A stretch of 64,000 nt of DNA from assembly GCA_963925545.1 (NCBI GenBank), contig CAWUSA010000010.1:1-64000 (forward strand), given 5' to 3'. Positions 24,477 through 33,351 of the stretch are shown here, one piece after another; the stretch's first letter is position 1; each line of letters opens with the position of its first letter. The stretch is from TMED14 sp963925545. Lineage in GTDB: Bacteria; Bacteroidota; Bacteroidia; Flavobacteriales; Schleiferiaceae. Position numbers and translations under genes: made by a program. The notes below the pieces were generated by a model, which was not told where the DNA came from, searched no databases, and was given only the letters and a program-made list of their open reading frames with translations.

Positions 24477-25652
24477 CTACAAAAGTACGGAAAGCGAAGA
24501 GTCTACGTCATACAGTAAATCTTGGATGTCCTCAATGCCTACACTAAGGCGAATCAATCCATCGGTGACACCCGTGGCTTCACGCTGTGCTTTAGGGATG
24601 GAAGCATGGGTCATGGATGCGGGATGGCCAGCAAGGGATTCAACCCCACCAAGGGATTCAGCCAATGTGAACACCTTTAATGCAGAGACAACTGACACAG
24701 CGTCTTCGTGGTTATCGCCCTTGACTACAAAGGAAATCATGCCGCCATAGCCACGCATTTGCCGCGTGGCTATGGCGTGGCCCGGGTGGCTTTCAAGGCC
24801 TGGGTAAAATACCTTTTCAACTGCTGGATGCTCATTCAAATGGGCCACAAGGGCTTTTGCATTGCTCATGTGCCTGTCCATGCGGACGTGAAGGGTTTTG
24901 ATACCTCGCAGCACCAGGAAACTGTCCATCGGTCCACAAATTGCTCCCGTGGCATTTTGGATGAATGCCAATCGCGCGGCAAGGTCATCGTTCTTCACAA
25001 CCAAGGCGCCCAGCACTACATCGCTGTGACCTCCTAGGTATTTGGTTGCCGAATGCAAAACAATGTCTGCGCCAAGGGTCAGTGGCTGCTGCAAATACGG
25101 GGTGGCGAAGGTGTTGTCCACCACCAAAAGGGCGTCAGCAGCTTGAGCTATGGTTGCCATGGCGGGGATGTCAATCACATTGAGCATGGGATTGGTGGGC
25201 GTCTCCACCCAGATCATTGCCGTTCGCTCATTGACCAAGGAAGCGATCTGCTCCGGTGAATCCATGTCCACAAAGTGGAATTGAATGCCAAATGGCTCAT
25301 AGATTTTCACGAATTGCCGGTAGGTCCCTCCATACAAATCGCTGCATGAGATGACCTCGTCGCCTGGCTTGAGCAATTTCATGCACGCGTCAACCGCAGC
25401 CAATCCACTACCAAAGGCTAAGCCATGGCTGCCTAGTTCAATGCTAGCTAAAGCCTTTTCCAGGGCATGCCTGGTGGGGTTAAGGGTGCGACTGTACTCA
25501 TAGCCCTTGTGTTGACCGGGGGCTGTTTGCACATAGGTGGATGTCTGGTAAATGGGCGGCATGACAGCACCTGTGCTGGGATCAGGTTCTTGTCCGCCAT
25601 GGATGGCTAAGGTGCCAAAGTTTTGATTTTTCATGGCTGCAAATTCGGACAT
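24477..25652 (-). CDS. Cys/Met metabolism PLP enzyme (cystathionine gamma-synthase/lyase type)
   Basis: This ~391-residue enzyme belongs to the trans-sulfuration PLP family. Hallmarks are YEYSRTLNPTRHALEKALASIE, the PLP-ring region FGSGLAAVDA, SDLYGGTYR, VETPTNPMLNVIDI, and the Schiff-base lysine in HSATKYLGGHSDVVLG. The C terminus has LAESLGGVESLAGHPASMTHASIP and RLSVGIED, which pass through the substrate-binding arginine. The sequence cannot separate synthase (MetB) from gamma- or beta-lyase. The start MSEFAAMKNQNFGT leaves 57 bases to the divergent gluQRS start; a second ATG six codons in (MKNQ) is equally plausible. Confidence 0.92.
   Translation of the reverse strand: MSEFAAMKNQNFGTLAIHGGQEPDPSTGAVMPPIYQTSTYVQTAPGQHKGYEYSRTLNPTRHALEKALASIELGSHGLAFGSGLAAVDACMKLLKPGDEVISCSDLYGGTYRQFVKIYEPFGIQFHFVDMDSPEQIASLVNERTAMIWVETPTNPMLNVIDIPAMATIAQAADALLVVDNTFATPYLQQPLTLGADIVLHSATKYLGGHSDVVLGALVVKNDDLAARLAFIQNATGAICGPMDSFLVLRGIKTLHVRMDRHMSNAKALVAHLNEHPAVEKVFYPGLESHPGHAIATRQMRGYGGMISFVVKGDNHEDAVSVVSALKVFTLAESLGGVESLAGHPASMTHASIPKAQREATGVTDGLIRLSVGIEDIQDLLYDVDSSLSVLL
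24480..24487 (-). promoter_or_regulatory. -7 promoter element (TACTTTTG) of the trkA-type gene
   Basis: A perfect TAnnTTTG match on the minus strand overlaps the last codons of the upstream trans-sulfuration gene and lies 18 bases before the ATG at 24461. It suggests separate transcription from that gene. Confidence 0.5.
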
Positions 25653-25709
25653 TAATGGCTGGAATAAAAGCCCAATGCTCGAAAGGTGAAAAATGTGGAC
25701 TTTTGACCC

Positions 25710-26564
25710 ATGCAAGGAAGATTAGCACCATCCCCTTCTGGGCACTTACACATTGGCAATGCGTCCAGCCTATTGCTTGCTTGGCTAGATGCTCGGTCAA
25801 GCAGTTCTGCGTTGATGATGCGCATGGATGACTTGGATCCCCAGCGAAGCAAGATGGCCTTTGCTGAAGCCGCCTTGACAGACTTGTCATGGTTGGGACT
25901 GAACTGGGATGGGGAGGTTCTCTACCAGTCCGCAAGCCATGATCGCTACCGATTGGCCTTGCAGCAACTGATTGACCAAGACCTTGTCTACGCTTGCGAC
26001 TGCAGCAGGAAAGCCATCCAGTCAGCCATGCAGGATGTCGTCCGAGCACCCCATGGCAAACCCCTGGTTGGCTACCCTGGAACCTGTGCCAACAAAGCCT
26101 TGCCCCTGCATGACGGTCATGCCTTGAGGTTTCGCTGGTCCGGAGACCCATTCGTTCTCCAACGGGCAGATGGAGCCTGGTCCTACCAGCTGGCCGTCGT
26201 GATTGATGACGCGCACCAAGCTGTCAGATCTGTGGTCCGTGGCATGGACCTCAGAGAAAGCATTCCTCCCCAACAAGCATTGATTGAAGCCCTTGGTCTT
26301 GAGGGCCCAACCTATTGGCATGTGCCCTTGTGGATGGGTCCCGATGGGCACCGATTGAGCAAGCGGCATGGCGACATGGCCATCAGGGATTTCAAGGCAA
26401 GGGGCTGGACCCCAGAGGCTTTGATAGGCTGGATCAGTCATGGGTTAGGCCTCAATGAGCAAGCAAAGCCCTTGTCCGCTCAGGAGCTGTTAGCAGTATT
26501 TGATCACCAACTTGTGAAAAGCCAACCGGTACTGCATGAACAGGTTTTACCTTTGTGGGCATGA
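25710..26564 (+). CDS. gluQ: Glutamyl-Q tRNA(Asp) synthetase
   Basis: This 284-residue paralogue of glutamyl-tRNA synthetase lacks the anticodon-binding half, as in GluQRS/YadB. These enzymes attach glutamate to queuosine at position 34 of tRNA-Asp. RLAPSPSGHLHIGNASSLL contains the HIGN motif, and the KMSKS-type loop is RLSKRHG. The zinc ligands of the family are visible in YACDCSRK and YPGTC. Its presence implies that the organism makes queuosine tRNA. The ATG lies 5 bases after a degenerate element (GACTTTTG). Its stop overlaps the yicC start as ATGA. Confidence 0.93.
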   Translation: MQGRLAPSPSGHLHIGNASSLLLAWLDARSSSSALMMRMDDLDPQRSKMAFAEAALTDLSWLGLNWDGEVLYQSASHDRYRLALQQLIDQDLVYACDCSRKAIQSAMQDVVRAPHGKPLVGYPGTCANKALPLHDGHALRFRWSGDPFVLQRADGAWSYQLAVVIDDAHQAVRSVVRGMDLRESIPPQQALIEALGLEGPTYWHVPLWMGPDGHRLSKRHGDMAIRDFKARGWTPEALIGWISHGLGLNEQAKPLSAQELLAVFDHQLVKSQPVLHEQVLPLWA

Positions 26565-27406
26565 TTCTATCCATGACTGGCTATGGTAAAGGCCAATCCC
26601 AAGACGGTGATCAAAGCATCACTGTAGAAATTCGCTCGCTCAACAGCAAGGGTTTAGACCTGAGCCTGCGACTGCCCGCCACCTACCGCGACCGTGAAAT
26701 GGCTTGGCGAAAACGCGTAGCCGCTGCTGCAGAGCGCGGCAAGGTTGAGGTCAATATTCACCGCAGACTAGAATCAGTAAACCACATAGGCTTGGATGCC
26801 GACTGGCTGCAGTCAAGCATGCAAACTTTGCAGTCCATTGGCGGGGACATCTCCAATGAAGCGGCTTTGTCCATGGCGCTCAAATTGACCAAGCCGCAAC
26901 AAGCGGAGGTATTGTCGGACAGCGAATGGGCCGCCGCAGAGCAGGCCATCGATGAAGCTTTAGTCAACTTCCATCAATTCCGTCAAAGGGAGGGAGAGGC
27001 CATGGCCGATGATTTGCGCGTTCATGTGGCAGCCATTCAAGCTGGTTTGGATCAGGTTGACACCTACGAGTCTGCACGCATTGAGCGAGTGAAAGAGCGG
27101 TTGACCAAGCACCTTGAAGATGCAGCGCTGAACGTCAACCAAGACCGATTTGAGCAAGAGCTCATCTACTACTTAGAGAAGTTTGACATCAATGAAGAAA
27201 AGGTGCGATTGCAAGCACACCTTACGCATTTCCTTGACACATTGAAGGATGGCTCTGGCAGGAAACTGGGCTTTTTAGCTCAAGAGATTGGCCGCGAGGT
27301 GAACACCCTTGGCAGCAAAGCCAACCATGCAGATCTACAATCCTTGGTGGTCTCCATGAAGGAGTCCTTGGAGAAGATCAAGGAGCAATCCCTCAACGTC
27401 CGATGA
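26561..27406 (+). CDS. YicC/YloC family endoribonuclease
   Basis: YicC-like proteins (281 residues here) are ring-forming endoribonucleases linked to small-RNA turnover in E. coli. The N terminus MILSMTGYGKGQ, EIRSLNSKGLDLSLRLP and the basic RKRVAAAAERGKVEVNIHRR match the YicC N domain. The C-terminal DUF1732 domain contains EKFDINEEKVRLQAHLTHF and KLGFLAQEIGREVNTLGSKA. It overlaps gluQRS by four bases and gmk by four bases. The yicC-gmk-nadD order is common in Bacteroidota. Confidence 0.93.
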   Translation: MILSMTGYGKGQSQDGDQSITVEIRSLNSKGLDLSLRLPATYRDREMAWRKRVAAAAERGKVEVNIHRRLESVNHIGLDADWLQSSMQTLQSIGGDISNEAALSMALKLTKPQQAEVLSDSEWAAAEQAIDEALVNFHQFRQREGEAMADDLRVHVAAIQAGLDQVDTYESARIERVKERLTKHLEDAALNVNQDRFEQELIYYLEKFDINEEKVRLQAHLTHFLDTLKDGSGRKLGFLAQEIGREVNTLGSKANHADLQSLVVSMKESLEKIKEQSLNVR

Positions 27407-27984
27407 GCGATAATCAGCTGTTGATTCTATCCGCGCCCTCTGGGGCAGGGAAAACCACCTTGGTGAAGGCCATGATGGCCAATTTTCCCTGGCTAGCCTT
27501 CAGCGTATCAGCTACAAGTCGCCAGCCTCGAGGCAAGGAAAAGGACGGTGTGGATTACCATTTTCTCAGCCCTGAGGCCTTCAATCAACGCGTGGAGTCC
27601 GGTGACTTTCTTGAATGGGAAGAGGTGTACCGCGGGGACAAATATGGCTCTTTGAAATCGGAAGTGGAGGCCCTGTGGGCTCAAGGGAAAATGGTGGTCT
27701 TTGATCTGGATGTCGTTGGCGGTCTAAACCTGAAAAAGCAGTTTGGCGATCAAGCCTTTGCCTTGTTCATCCAACCCCCCAACCAGACAACATTGGCAGA
27801 CCGACTAAGAAAGCGCAACACGGATACCCCAGAAAAAATTCAAGAACGCCTCGCAAAGGCAGACAAGGAAATCGCCCTTGCCAGCGCGTTTGACCACATC
27901 ATTGTCAATGACAATTTACAAGTGGCCATTGATGAGCTGAACCATATGGTCGCATCCTTTGCTCACCCCGACTTAAGCAAGTGA
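27403..27984 (+). CDS. gmk: Guanylate kinase
   Basis: Guanylate kinase (193 residues) converts GMP to GDP with ATP. The P-loop is SAPSGAGKTTL at residues 10-20. The GMP-binding region shows SATSRQPRGKEKDGVDYHF, EWEEVYRGDKYGS and FDLDVVGGLNLK. The lid arginines are in RLRKRNTDTPEKIQERL. It sits between yicC and nadD with overlapping ends. Confidence 0.97.
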   Translation: MSDNQLLILSAPSGAGKTTLVKAMMANFPWLAFSVSATSRQPRGKEKDGVDYHFLSPEAFNQRVESGDFLEWEEVYRGDKYGSLKSEVEALWAQGKMVVFDLDVVGGLNLKKQFGDQAFALFIQPPNQTTLADRLRKRNTDTPEKIQERLAKADKEIALASAFDHIIVNDNLQVAIDELNHMVASFAHPDLSK

Positions 27985-27989
27985 CTGCT

Positions 27990-28583
27990 ATGAGGCCGCG
28001 CATTGGACTATTTTTTGGCAGCTTCAACCCCATTCATCGTTCGCATGTGATTGTAGCCACGGCTCTGCAGCAGTGGGCTCAGCTTGATCATGTTCGGCTG
28101 GTTCTCACCCCACACAGCCCCAACAAAAGCAAGGATGACCTGCTGGAAGACCAGGAGCGATTAACCATGGTGGAGGCCGCATTGGCAGGCATGGAAAACT
28201 TGAAGGTGGAGCGCATCGAACTGACCTTGCCACAGCCTAACTACACCATTGACACGGTCCGCGCCTTGATGGACAGGGAGCCTGACTGTGACTTTGTTCT
28301 ATTGATGGGTGCTGACAATTTACTAGGATTTGCTGAATGGAAACAGTCGGAAGACATCCTTAAATGCCTGCCTTTGTTGGTGTACCCAAGACCACATTAC
28401 CCTTTGCCTGATGACAGCCCGTGGCACAACCATTCCCGCGTCACGCTGGTACCAGGCAAGGCCATGGAGCGCAGCAGCAGCAACATCCGGGAGGCACTGA
28501 AGTCTGGCGCAAGCATCCAAGGCGAGGTTCACGACACCGTGGCCGACATGCTTCACAATAAGGGGCATTATACCCAAGAATGA
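27990..28583 (+). CDS. nadD: Nicotinate-nucleotide adenylyltransferase
   Basis: NadD (197 residues) adenylates nicotinate mononucleotide in NAD synthesis. The nucleotidyl-transferase motif is GSFNPIHRSH at residues 10-19; the usual form ends in (H/T)xGH, so the glycine is Ser here. The C-terminal ISSTxIR-like motif is RSSSNIREALKSG. The middle MGADNLLGFAEWKQSEDIL is typical of the family. A GTG that overlaps the gmk stop (9 bases earlier, same frame) is an alternative start. addB follows after 17 bases with its own promoter-like element. Confidence 0.95.
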   Translation: MRPRIGLFFGSFNPIHRSHVIVATALQQWAQLDHVRLVLTPHSPNKSKDDLLEDQERLTMVEAALAGMENLKVERIELTLPQPNYTIDTVRALMDREPDCDFVLLMGADNLLGFAEWKQSEDILKCLPLLVYPRPHYPLPDDSPWHNHSRVTLVPGKAMERSSSNIREALKSGASIQGEVHDTVADMLHNKGHYTQE

Positions 28584-28588
28584 TTCAG

Positions 28589-28596
28589 TAAATTTC
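28589..28596 (+). promoter_or_regulatory. Possible -7 element (TAAATTTC) of addB
   Basis: One mismatch from TAnnTTTG, ending 4 bases before the addB ATG. The same octamer stands just upstream of addA on the minus strand at 56376-56383. Confidence 0.35.
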
Positions 28597-28600
28597 CCTC

Positions 28601-31321
28601 ATGGAATCCAATGAGGCATCTGTCCCATTTTTGCGCCGCGTTGCCAGGGATTTAACCCGCCAACACCAAGGTCAATTGCACCGCTTAGGCATCATTTTGC
28701 CATCGCGTCGGGCAGAGCGATCCCTTCGCCATGCCTTCTCATTGGAGGCCGATGGCCCCGTGATGTCACCTGGCATTTGGTCTATTGAATCGGTCATGAT
28801 GGGCTTCGCTGGGCGGCGACCTGTCAGCCCTGTGGAGCAGCTGCTCGCCCTGTACCACGTTCACCAAAATGAAACTGATACGGAAGCTTTGGAGGACTTT
28901 TTGAAGTGGGGCCCAACCTTGCTTCGAGACTTTGGTGAGATTGATCGGCATGGGGTGGATGCGCAAGCCTTGTACCGAGAGCTCAAAGAGGTTGAGACCC
29001 TGGCAGAATGGGGGCTTGATCTACCCACTGATTTGATGCAGCGACGTCTGGATTTATGGTTGAAGATGCCCCGCCTCTACCAAGGCTTTCATCAGCGGTT
29101 AGCCGCAGAAGGCTTGGGGACGCCTGGCGAGTTGTTCCGCTCTGCCGTGAGCGATGGTGACCTCAAGAAGACATTGACACAGTGGATGGACAAGCAAGGC
29201 ATGAGTCAGGTAACTTTTGTTGGCTTCAATGCCCTGACACCACCAGAAAAAGAACTGATGGTCACGGCGCATCATCACCTAGGCGCAACAGCCTATTGGG
29301 ATGTTGACAGCCATTATTTTAACGACCCGCAACATGAGGCTGGCGAAGCACTGCGGGCATTGCATCAAAGCCTCCCTAAGGGTTTGTGTGGGGACTTTGA
29401 TGCAGCGCAGGGCTACTTCGCCACCTCAACAGCAGACTTTCACAGCCGCCAAGCGCCTGGCGCCATTGGGGTAGCAAAGGCCGTGGGTCACCTACTGGAG
29501 GCGCACCTCAACCAACATGGCAACATGGATGGCTGCGCCGTGATTCTTCCCGATGAATCCTTGCTTGTTCCCTTGCTTCAGGCTCTGCCACTAGGCATTC
29601 AAGAAGCCAATGTCACCATGGGTCTCATGCTCGAACACAGCGCCGTGTACGCGGGCATTGACGCCTTTTTGCAGTACCATGAAACCCTTGAACAGGGCCG
29701 GGGAAGCATGCCAAGAAAAAGCCTTGAGGCCACCTTGGTTCATCCCATTTCCGCTGCCTTGGTGGGTGACGAGAAGGCCCTAGGCCAGGCACTGTGGTCC
29801 TTCCGAAACAGCCGGAGATCCCACTGGGACCACGCTGACATCACCAACCTTTTTGATGAGGCTCAACCCATGTGGGCAAAGTCCGACAAAGCCAGTCAGT
29901 GGCTGGACATGATGCGAAGGCGCTTGCTCACACACTTGACAACCCTGACACAGGCCTGGGATGTTGAACCCGGTCGCCTCTGCGCTCAAGCCATGGCGCA
30001 AACGTTGGACTGGCTACCTGAAGGGCAGATTTCTTTTGCGACGCTGCGGCGGCTTTTCAAGCAATTTGCTGCGCAAAGCCCTGTGGCTTTTTATGGCGAA
30101 CCCTTTGATGGGTTGCAGGTATTGGGCTTGCTTGAATCGCGGAGTCTGGATTTTGACACTGTCATCATTGCGCCTGCCAACGAAGGCAAGCTACCTGTCG
30201 GCCGGGGTGACGCCACCTTTTTGCCTAACGACCTCAGGCGGGCGTATGGCTTGCCTATCGCCAGCGACAGAGAAGCCGTCACGGCCTACCATGTCTACCG
30301 CCTACTGCAACGAGCAAAGCATGTTCACTTGGTTCACAACAACGAGCCTGAAGGCTTAGGCAAGGGTGAGCCCAGTCGTTTTGTGGTGCAGATGGGCATT
30401 GAACTGACACGCTATGCTGGCATCCAATGGCATGAGCATGCCACGGTGCTGCCTGTCATGCCTCCCATGATTCAGCAACCCTTTGTTTTGCCTCGCTCAC
30501 AAGGCACCATGGACCGACTGGCGGATCAGCTGATGCATCGCGGCCTGAGCCCTTCAGCCCTGCATCAATACCTGCACCGACCAGAGGATTTTTACCAACG
30601 CTTTCTATTGGGGGTGTACCAAGAGGCGGATGTGTTGGATCGCATGGCGGGTCATGCCTTAGGTAATGTCTTGCACAAGGTTCATGAGAAAGCCTTCCTC
30701 CAGTGGCAATCCACCAAGCAATGGCCCGAACCAAAGCTTGTCACGGCGTGGACCGCGGAAAGCCTTCTTGCACATTTTCCAGGATCCGGACGGCAAGGGC
30801 CACATGTGTTGACCCACAAAGTGGCACATCAGCTGGCCAGCAATTATTGCCGCGAAGAAGGCAAGCGCATACAACATCAGACAGATCGACCCTCGCCCTG
30901 GACCATTCACGGTGTAGAAAAGAAACTGCAGGCAAAGCTTATCGTGGATGGCAGGGAAATCCTGTTGAAAGGCAGTGCCGATCGCATCGAGCAATGGCCT
31001 GATGTGACTGTGATTGTGGATTTAAAAACTGGGCAATTCAAGCCAACTGAATTGGGCATTACCTCAGCAGATCAATGGCAGAAATCTAGCAAGAGCAAAG
31101 CCCTGCAGCTCATGTTTTACATCTGGCTTCTAGCGCAGCAAGAAGGACTAAGCGGACCTTGGATGGCAGGCATCGACGCTTTAAGACAGCCTAAATCGCC
31201 CGTCAGCTATTTATCCATCGATCGATCCACAATCATTGAGAAGGATGCGGTAAAGGCCTTTGAGTCTGAAGTTCTGATTCCTTTGATTCGGGAAATGCTG
31301 GCCTCAGTTGCGCCGGTTTGA
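28601..31321 (+). CDS. AddB-like PD-(D/E)XK nuclease subunit
   Basis: This 906-residue protein resembles the AddB partner of the AddAB helicase-nuclease, which processes DNA double-strand breaks for RecA. The N-terminal half is a degenerate superfamily 1 helicase fold (IILPSRRAERSLRHAF where Walker A would be). The C-terminal ~250 residues hold a RecB-type nuclease with GSADRIEQWPDVTVIVDLKTG; the Asp and Lys of the GxxDRID...DxK motif are both present. LSPSALHQYLHRPEDFYQRFLLG is the family's entry segment to the nuclease domain. The partner helicase is the AddA-like gene at 53168, 22 kb away on the other strand, whereas the two are often adjacent in Bacteroidota. Its last 18 bases overlap the convergent ribE gene. 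Confidence 0.87.
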   Translation: MESNEASVPFLRRVARDLTRQHQGQLHRLGIILPSRRAERSLRHAFSLEADGPVMSPGIWSIESVMMGFAGRRPVSPVEQLLALYHVHQNETDTEALEDFLKWGPTLLRDFGEIDRHGVDAQALYRELKEVETLAEWGLDLPTDLMQRRLDLWLKMPRLYQGFHQRLAAEGLGTPGELFRSAVSDGDLKKTLTQWMDKQGMSQVTFVGFNALTPPEKELMVTAHHHLGATAYWDVDSHYFNDPQHEAGEALRALHQSLPKGLCGDFDAAQGYFATSTADFHSRQAPGAIGVAKAVGHLLEAHLNQHGNMDGCAVILPDESLLVPLLQALPLGIQEANVTMGLMLEHSAVYAGIDAFLQYHETLEQGRGSMPRKSLEATLVHPISAALVGDEKALGQALWSFRNSRRSHWDHADITNLFDEAQPMWAKSDKASQWLDMMRRRLLTHLTTLTQAWDVEPGRLCAQAMAQTLDWLPEGQISFATLRRLFKQFAAQSPVAFYGEPFDGLQVLGLLESRSLDFDTVIIAPANEGKLPVGRGDATFLPNDLRRAYGLPIASDREAVTAYHVYRLLQRAKHVHLVHNNEPEGLGKGEPSRFVVQMGIELTRYAGIQWHEHATVLPVMPPMIQQPFVLPRSQGTMDRLADQLMHRGLSPSALHQYLHRPEDFYQRFLLGVYQEADVLDRMAGHALGNVLHKVHEKAFLQWQSTKQWPEPKLVTAWTAESLLAHFPGSGRQGPHVLTHKVAHQLASNYCREEGKRIQHQTDRPSPWTIHGVEKKLQAKLIVDGREILLKGSADRIEQWPDVTVIVDLKTGQFKPTELGITSADQWQKSSKSKALQLMFYIWLLAQQEGLSGPWMAGIDALRQPKSPVSYLSIDRSTIIEKDAVKAFESEVLIPLIREMLASVAPV

Positions 31322-31912
31322 CAGCATGCGGGCAACGTATTTGCCAATGATGTCAAACTCTAAATTCACGGAATCTCCCACCTGCAACGCGCACAAATTG
31401 CTGTGCTCCCAGGTGTAGGGGATGATGGCAACGGACAAGCCTTCGCTTGTGGATTGGACCACTGTCAGACTCACCCCGTTGATGGTGATGGATCCTTTGT
31501 TGACCGTGAGGAAATCCTCCTTGCTTGGGTGGCTGATGTGCAGCACATGGCTTCCGTCCAGCGTTTCAATGCGACTCACCTGACCCATGCCGTCAACGTG
31601 GCCCTGAACAATGTGCCCATCGAGTCGGCCATTGGCAACCATGCAGCGTTCCACATTCACCAAATCCCCCATTTGCCATTGACCAATGGTGGTCTTTTTC
31701 AGGGTTTCTGCGATGGCAGTCACCGTGTAGGTGCTCTGTCCATCAGCTGTTGACCCAAAGGCCACCACCGTGAGGCAGCAACCATCATGAGCCACTGATT
31801 GGTCCACCTTGAGCTCAGCTGCTAAAGGGCTTGAAAGCTCAATATGCACATTGCCTGCGTCGTGGGTGATGGCGTGAACGCTAACGGTATTTTCTATGAT
31901 TCCTGTGAACAC
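31304..31912 (-). CDS. ribE: Riboflavin synthase, alpha subunit
   Basis: Riboflavin synthase (202 residues) dismutates two 6,7-dimethyl-8-ribityllumazines to riboflavin. It begins with the diagnostic MFTGIIE. Two lumazine-binding repeats are visible: SVAHDGCCLTVV in the first and GSITINGVSLTVV in the second, plus GHIVQGHVDG. Translation appears to start at GTG. A TACCTTCG element ends 4 bases before that GTG and is the mirror image of the element serving pepA. The 3' end overlaps addB by 18 bases. Confidence 0.96.
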   Translation of the reverse strand: MFTGIIENTVSVHAITHDAGNVHIELSSPLAAELKVDQSVAHDGCCLTVVAFGSTADGQSTYTVTAIAETLKKTTIGQWQMGDLVNVERCMVANGRLDGHIVQGHVDGMGQVSRIETLDGSHVLHISHPSKEDFLTVNKGSITINGVSLTVVQSTSEGLSVAIIPYTWEHSNLCALQVGDSVNLEFDIIGKYVARMLSNRRN

Positions 31913-31916
31913 CGGG

Positions 31917-31939
31917 CGAAGGTACGATGCCTACCTTCG
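31917..31939. promoter_or_regulatory. Mirror-image divergent promoters of ribE and pepA
   Basis: CGAAGGTA and TACCTTCG form an exact 8-bp inverted repeat around a 7-base centre. Each arm reads as TAnnTT(C)G toward the gene it faces. The left arm ends 4 bases before the ribE GTG and the right arm ends 5 bases before the pepA ATG at 31945. Two polymerases could hardly use them at once. Confidence 0.55.
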
Positions 31940-31944
31940 TAACC

Positions 31945-33345
31945 ATGAAATGGACAGTACAACCCACAGCAAGCGATGGTGCCTCAAGGGCCCTATGTCA
32001 ACCCACGATCCAAGCCCTGAAAGCTGCCGGTCTGAGCGAAGAACAGTGCAGTATTCTTAAGGGAAGAGAAGCCCGTGGCGTCAAAGGATGGACCTCTTTT
32101 CCGGGTGAAGACGCTGGCCTCTATGCCCGCACGATTGATGTCGATGCCCGAGATGCAGAAGGCCTGCATAAGCTAAGACAGGCTGGGGCTGACCTTGGCA
32201 AGTTATTGGCTTCAGACAAAGTAGATCACATTCACGTAGACGCTGGCAAAGGGGGCGATACCGTCGCTGAAGGCGTTGCCTTGAATAGCTACCGCTACAC
32301 GGATTTGCTTGGCAAAAAAGCCAGCGAAGCATGGACGCTCAAAGGCATCCAGGTGGCTCATGGGTCCAAGGACCAAGCAGACCTGTCAAAGGCTGTGCAT
32401 ATCACCAGGGATTTGGTCAATGCACCTGTGTGGAGTTTGACCGCCATGGACCTTGCAGATCAGGCAGAGAAACTGGGCAAAGACCATGGCTTCCAAGTCA
32501 CCGTGCTAGGCAAATCTCAAATTGAGTCCTTGAAGATGGGCGGCTTGCTTGCTGTGAACAAAGGCAGCATCGACCCTCCAAGGTTTATAATTCTTGAGCA
32601 CAAACCCGAAAACGCAAGCAACGACAAGCCCATTGTTTTGGTAGGCAAAGGCGTGGTGTATGACACCGGCGGCCTCAGCCTCAAACCAAGCCCCTACATG
32701 GAAGACATGAAATGTGACATGGGCGGTTCGGCAGCTGTGATTGGTGCCTTTTGCGCCATGGCCTCACAGGGCTTGAACAAACACGTGATTGGCTTGATTC
32801 CAGCCACGGATAACCGACCTGGCGGCAATGCCGTCACACCTGGTGATGTAATTACCATGATGAGCGGGCACACGGTTGAAGTCCTGAACACGGACGCAGA
32901 GGGACGTCTCATCCTTGCCGATGCCTTGCATTACGCGAAGAAATACCAGCCAAGTTTGGTCATGGATCTGGCTACCTTGACCGGTGCTGCAGCTAGAGCC
33001 ATTGGGCGACAGGCTTCAGTTGCTATGGGAACCGCCTCCGACACAATCATGACAGATTTGGTTACCAGTGGTTTTGACTGCCATGAGCGTGTGGTGATAT
33101 TCCCTTTCTGGGATGATTACGCGGATTTGATCAAAAGCGAGATTGCTGACATGAAGAACATTGGTGGCGCTGAAGCTGGCGCTGTCACAGCAGGCAAGTT
33201 TCTTGAGCATTACACCGACTACCCCTATGTGCACATTGACATTGCTGGACCCGCCTTTTTGGATGCGCCCTGGTGCTACTTTGGTAAAGGTGCGACAGGG
33301 GTTGGCGTGCGTCTTTTGATGGCCTTCCTTAACAGACAAGACTGA
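31945..33345 (+). CDS. Leucyl aminopeptidase (M17 family)
   Basis: This 466-residue M17 metallo-aminopeptidase removes N-terminal residues from peptides in the cytosol. The two-metal site is intact: GKGVVYDTGGLSLKP, MKCDMGGSAAVIG, and NTDAEGRLILADAL with its catalytic arginine. The N-terminal macrodomain-like region spans about residues 1-150. The ATG chosen lies 5 bases after a TACCTTCG element; an ATG 18 bases earlier would overlap that element. Six bases separate it from pdxA, so the pair is probably cotranscribed. Confidence 0.95.
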   Translation: MKWTVQPTASDGASRALCQPTIQALKAAGLSEEQCSILKGREARGVKGWTSFPGEDAGLYARTIDVDARDAEGLHKLRQAGADLGKLLASDKVDHIHVDAGKGGDTVAEGVALNSYRYTDLLGKKASEAWTLKGIQVAHGSKDQADLSKAVHITRDLVNAPVWSLTAMDLADQAEKLGKDHGFQVTVLGKSQIESLKMGGLLAVNKGSIDPPRFIILEHKPENASNDKPIVLVGKGVVYDTGGLSLKPSPYMEDMKCDMGGSAAVIGAFCAMASQGLNKHVIGLIPATDNRPGGNAVTPGDVITMMSGHTVEVLNTDAEGRLILADALHYAKKYQPSLVMDLATLTGAAARAIGRQASVAMGTASDTIMTDLVTSGFDCHERVVIFPFWDDYADLIKSEIADMKNIGGAEAGAVTAGKFLEHYTDYPYVHIDIAGPAFLDAPWCYFGKGATGVGVRLLMAFLNRQD

Positions 33346-33351
33346 GCTGCA

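Noticed and set aside
25582..26151. 189-codon open reading on the minus strand across the metB-type/gluQRS divide
   Set aside because: It overlaps gluQRS and the start of the PLP-enzyme gene, both with intact motifs, and its composition (many Ser, His, Arg, Cys) is that of a shadow frame.
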